From Arsenophonus sp046530935 (GTDB taxonomy: Bacteria; Pseudomonadota; Gammaproteobacteria; Enterobacterales; Enterobacteriaceae): a DNA stretch of 7,315 nucleotides. The notes under the pieces are model-generated. The model did not search any database. It was not told where the DNA came from and saw nothing but the letters and a program-made list of their open reading frames with translations. Shown piece after piece: positions 6,755 to 7,315 of the stretch (the stretch's first letter is position 1; every line of letters begins with the position of its first letter). A program made the translations under genes and the position numbers. The stretch is taken from contig JBHEQW010000099.1 in the NCBI GenBank assembly GCA_046530935.1, forward strand, positions 1 to 7,315, in the 5' to 3' direction.

Positions 6755-7315
6755 TGCTATATCGTCGTCACTGAACATGGACGTAATAAACTATCAATTG
6801 CACTCGAAAATACTTATTGAGACCCAAAAGCAAAACTGGGCACAACTCCTGAATGGCCTACAAGCGAGTTGCTTAATCGCATCTCCAAGGATTATTACGA
6901 GAAATGACGCCATTAATTTTTGTAATGCAATAGCAAAGATATTATTGCAGAAACACGCAGCACTAGCGCTGTTGCGTATACGAAACACTTAATGTCTTTC
7001 AGTAACTCCACAAAAAGCACGCAACCAAAACTCAAAGCTTAGCTGATCGGTAGGTATGGCTAGCAGAGAGCCGCGATGCCGCTAATAAATCCTTTTATGT
7101 TTTATTGGCAAGTTTTTCATAAAAAGCATCACATGCAGCTATGAAGAAGTTAGAACCGGATAAGTGGATTTATCTAATCTTGACACTGCTGCTAAACAAC
7201 ATCTAATTTAAGTATGCAGAACAGATTTACGAGAAGCCTCATAGCTGGAAGGTGGCGCAACACTTATAGACATACATAAGATTTGCTAATAAGTCAAGAT
7301 AAAAGGCTATATATA
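6755..7315 (+). pseudogene. Unidentified broken coding region, copy B, runs off the window
   Basis: I do not recognise the family. A + strand frame from about 6755 reads YIVVTEHGRNKLSIALENTY, one stop, then DPKAKLGTTPEWPTSELL and NRISKDYYEK before a stop at about 6905. It resumes as KDIIAETRSTSAVAYTKHL and ends near 7038. After a shift near 7060 the reading is LAESRDAANKSFYVLLASFS, stop, KASHAAMKKLEPDKWIYLI, then, after another stop, FKYAEQIYEKPHSWKVAQHL. The last part, in one frame with three stops from 7060 to 7267, is shared with the remnant at the left end of the window. Base composition is milder than in the core ghosts (32 of 60 G+C at 7021-7080), which suggests later arrival or slower decay. 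A different frame is open from 6777 to 6992 but its product looks less protein-like. The 3' end is outside the window. Confidence 0.5.
7059..7315 (+). repeat. Degenerate direct repeat, copy B
   Basis: This is the partner of 88-485. The best-preserved block is 7059-7089 (28 of 31 identical to 88-118), followed by ATGAAGAAGTTAGA from 7141 and a looser match to the end. Spacing between the first two blocks is 52 bases here and 58 in copy A, a difference of two codons that keeps the frame. Confidence 0.6.

Noticed and set aside
6777..6992. 71-codon plus-strand frame and the overlapping minus-strand frame (6988-6794)
   Set aside because: The neighbouring plus-strand frame gives more protein-like segments (GRNKLSIALENTY, TTPEWPTSELL) that continue on both sides; these two are probably shadows.

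Overview
The window looks like a piece of a strongly decayed genome from an Enterobacterales-type gammaproteobacterium, most likely an insect endosymbiont in the middle of genome reduction (Serratia symbiotica-, Sodalis- or Arsenophonus-like; the genus is an inference). Only one gene is intact by frame and length: dut (dUTPase), 459 of 7315 bases. Nearly everything else is AT-rich DNA in which old genes can still be read across stop codons and frameshifts. All comparisons were made by eye against family sequences recalled from memory (mainly E. coli); no alignment was run.

Layout. 1-485: a broken, unidentified coding remnant that recurs at the other end of the window (repeat A). 596-2036: ghost of a RecD2-type helicase, + strand, readable to helicase motif III, with the C-terminal third not found. 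2037-2384: no assigned gene. 2385-2868: unidentified ghost on the - strand. 2865-3470: probable radC ghost, - strand. 3485-4694: full-length coaBC ghost, + strand. 4672-5130: dut. About 5246-5862: slmA ghost, + strand. About 5950-6300: 3' part of a pyrE ghost, - strand. 6300-7315: different, more GC-rich DNA holding an unidentified broken coding region and repeat B.

The core radC(-) / coaBC-dut-slmA(+) / pyrE(-) reproduces the E. coli chromosomal order and orientation. This supports both the order-level assignment and the individual ghosts. The cell would have lost, unless copies lie elsewhere, the two CoaBC steps of coenzyme A synthesis, orotate phosphoribosyltransferase, the SlmA nucleoid-occlusion factor and RadC. 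dUTP removal survives, but the dUTPase carries changes at two positions that are almost invariant in the family (Asp32 to Ala, Gly73 to Asp), so this last gene may itself be starting to fail.

The outer parts (recD2, the two repeat copies and the unidentified ghosts) do not belong to this conserved neighbourhood and look like accessory DNA that was later eroded. No tRNA, rRNA, CRISPR array or intact transposase was seen.
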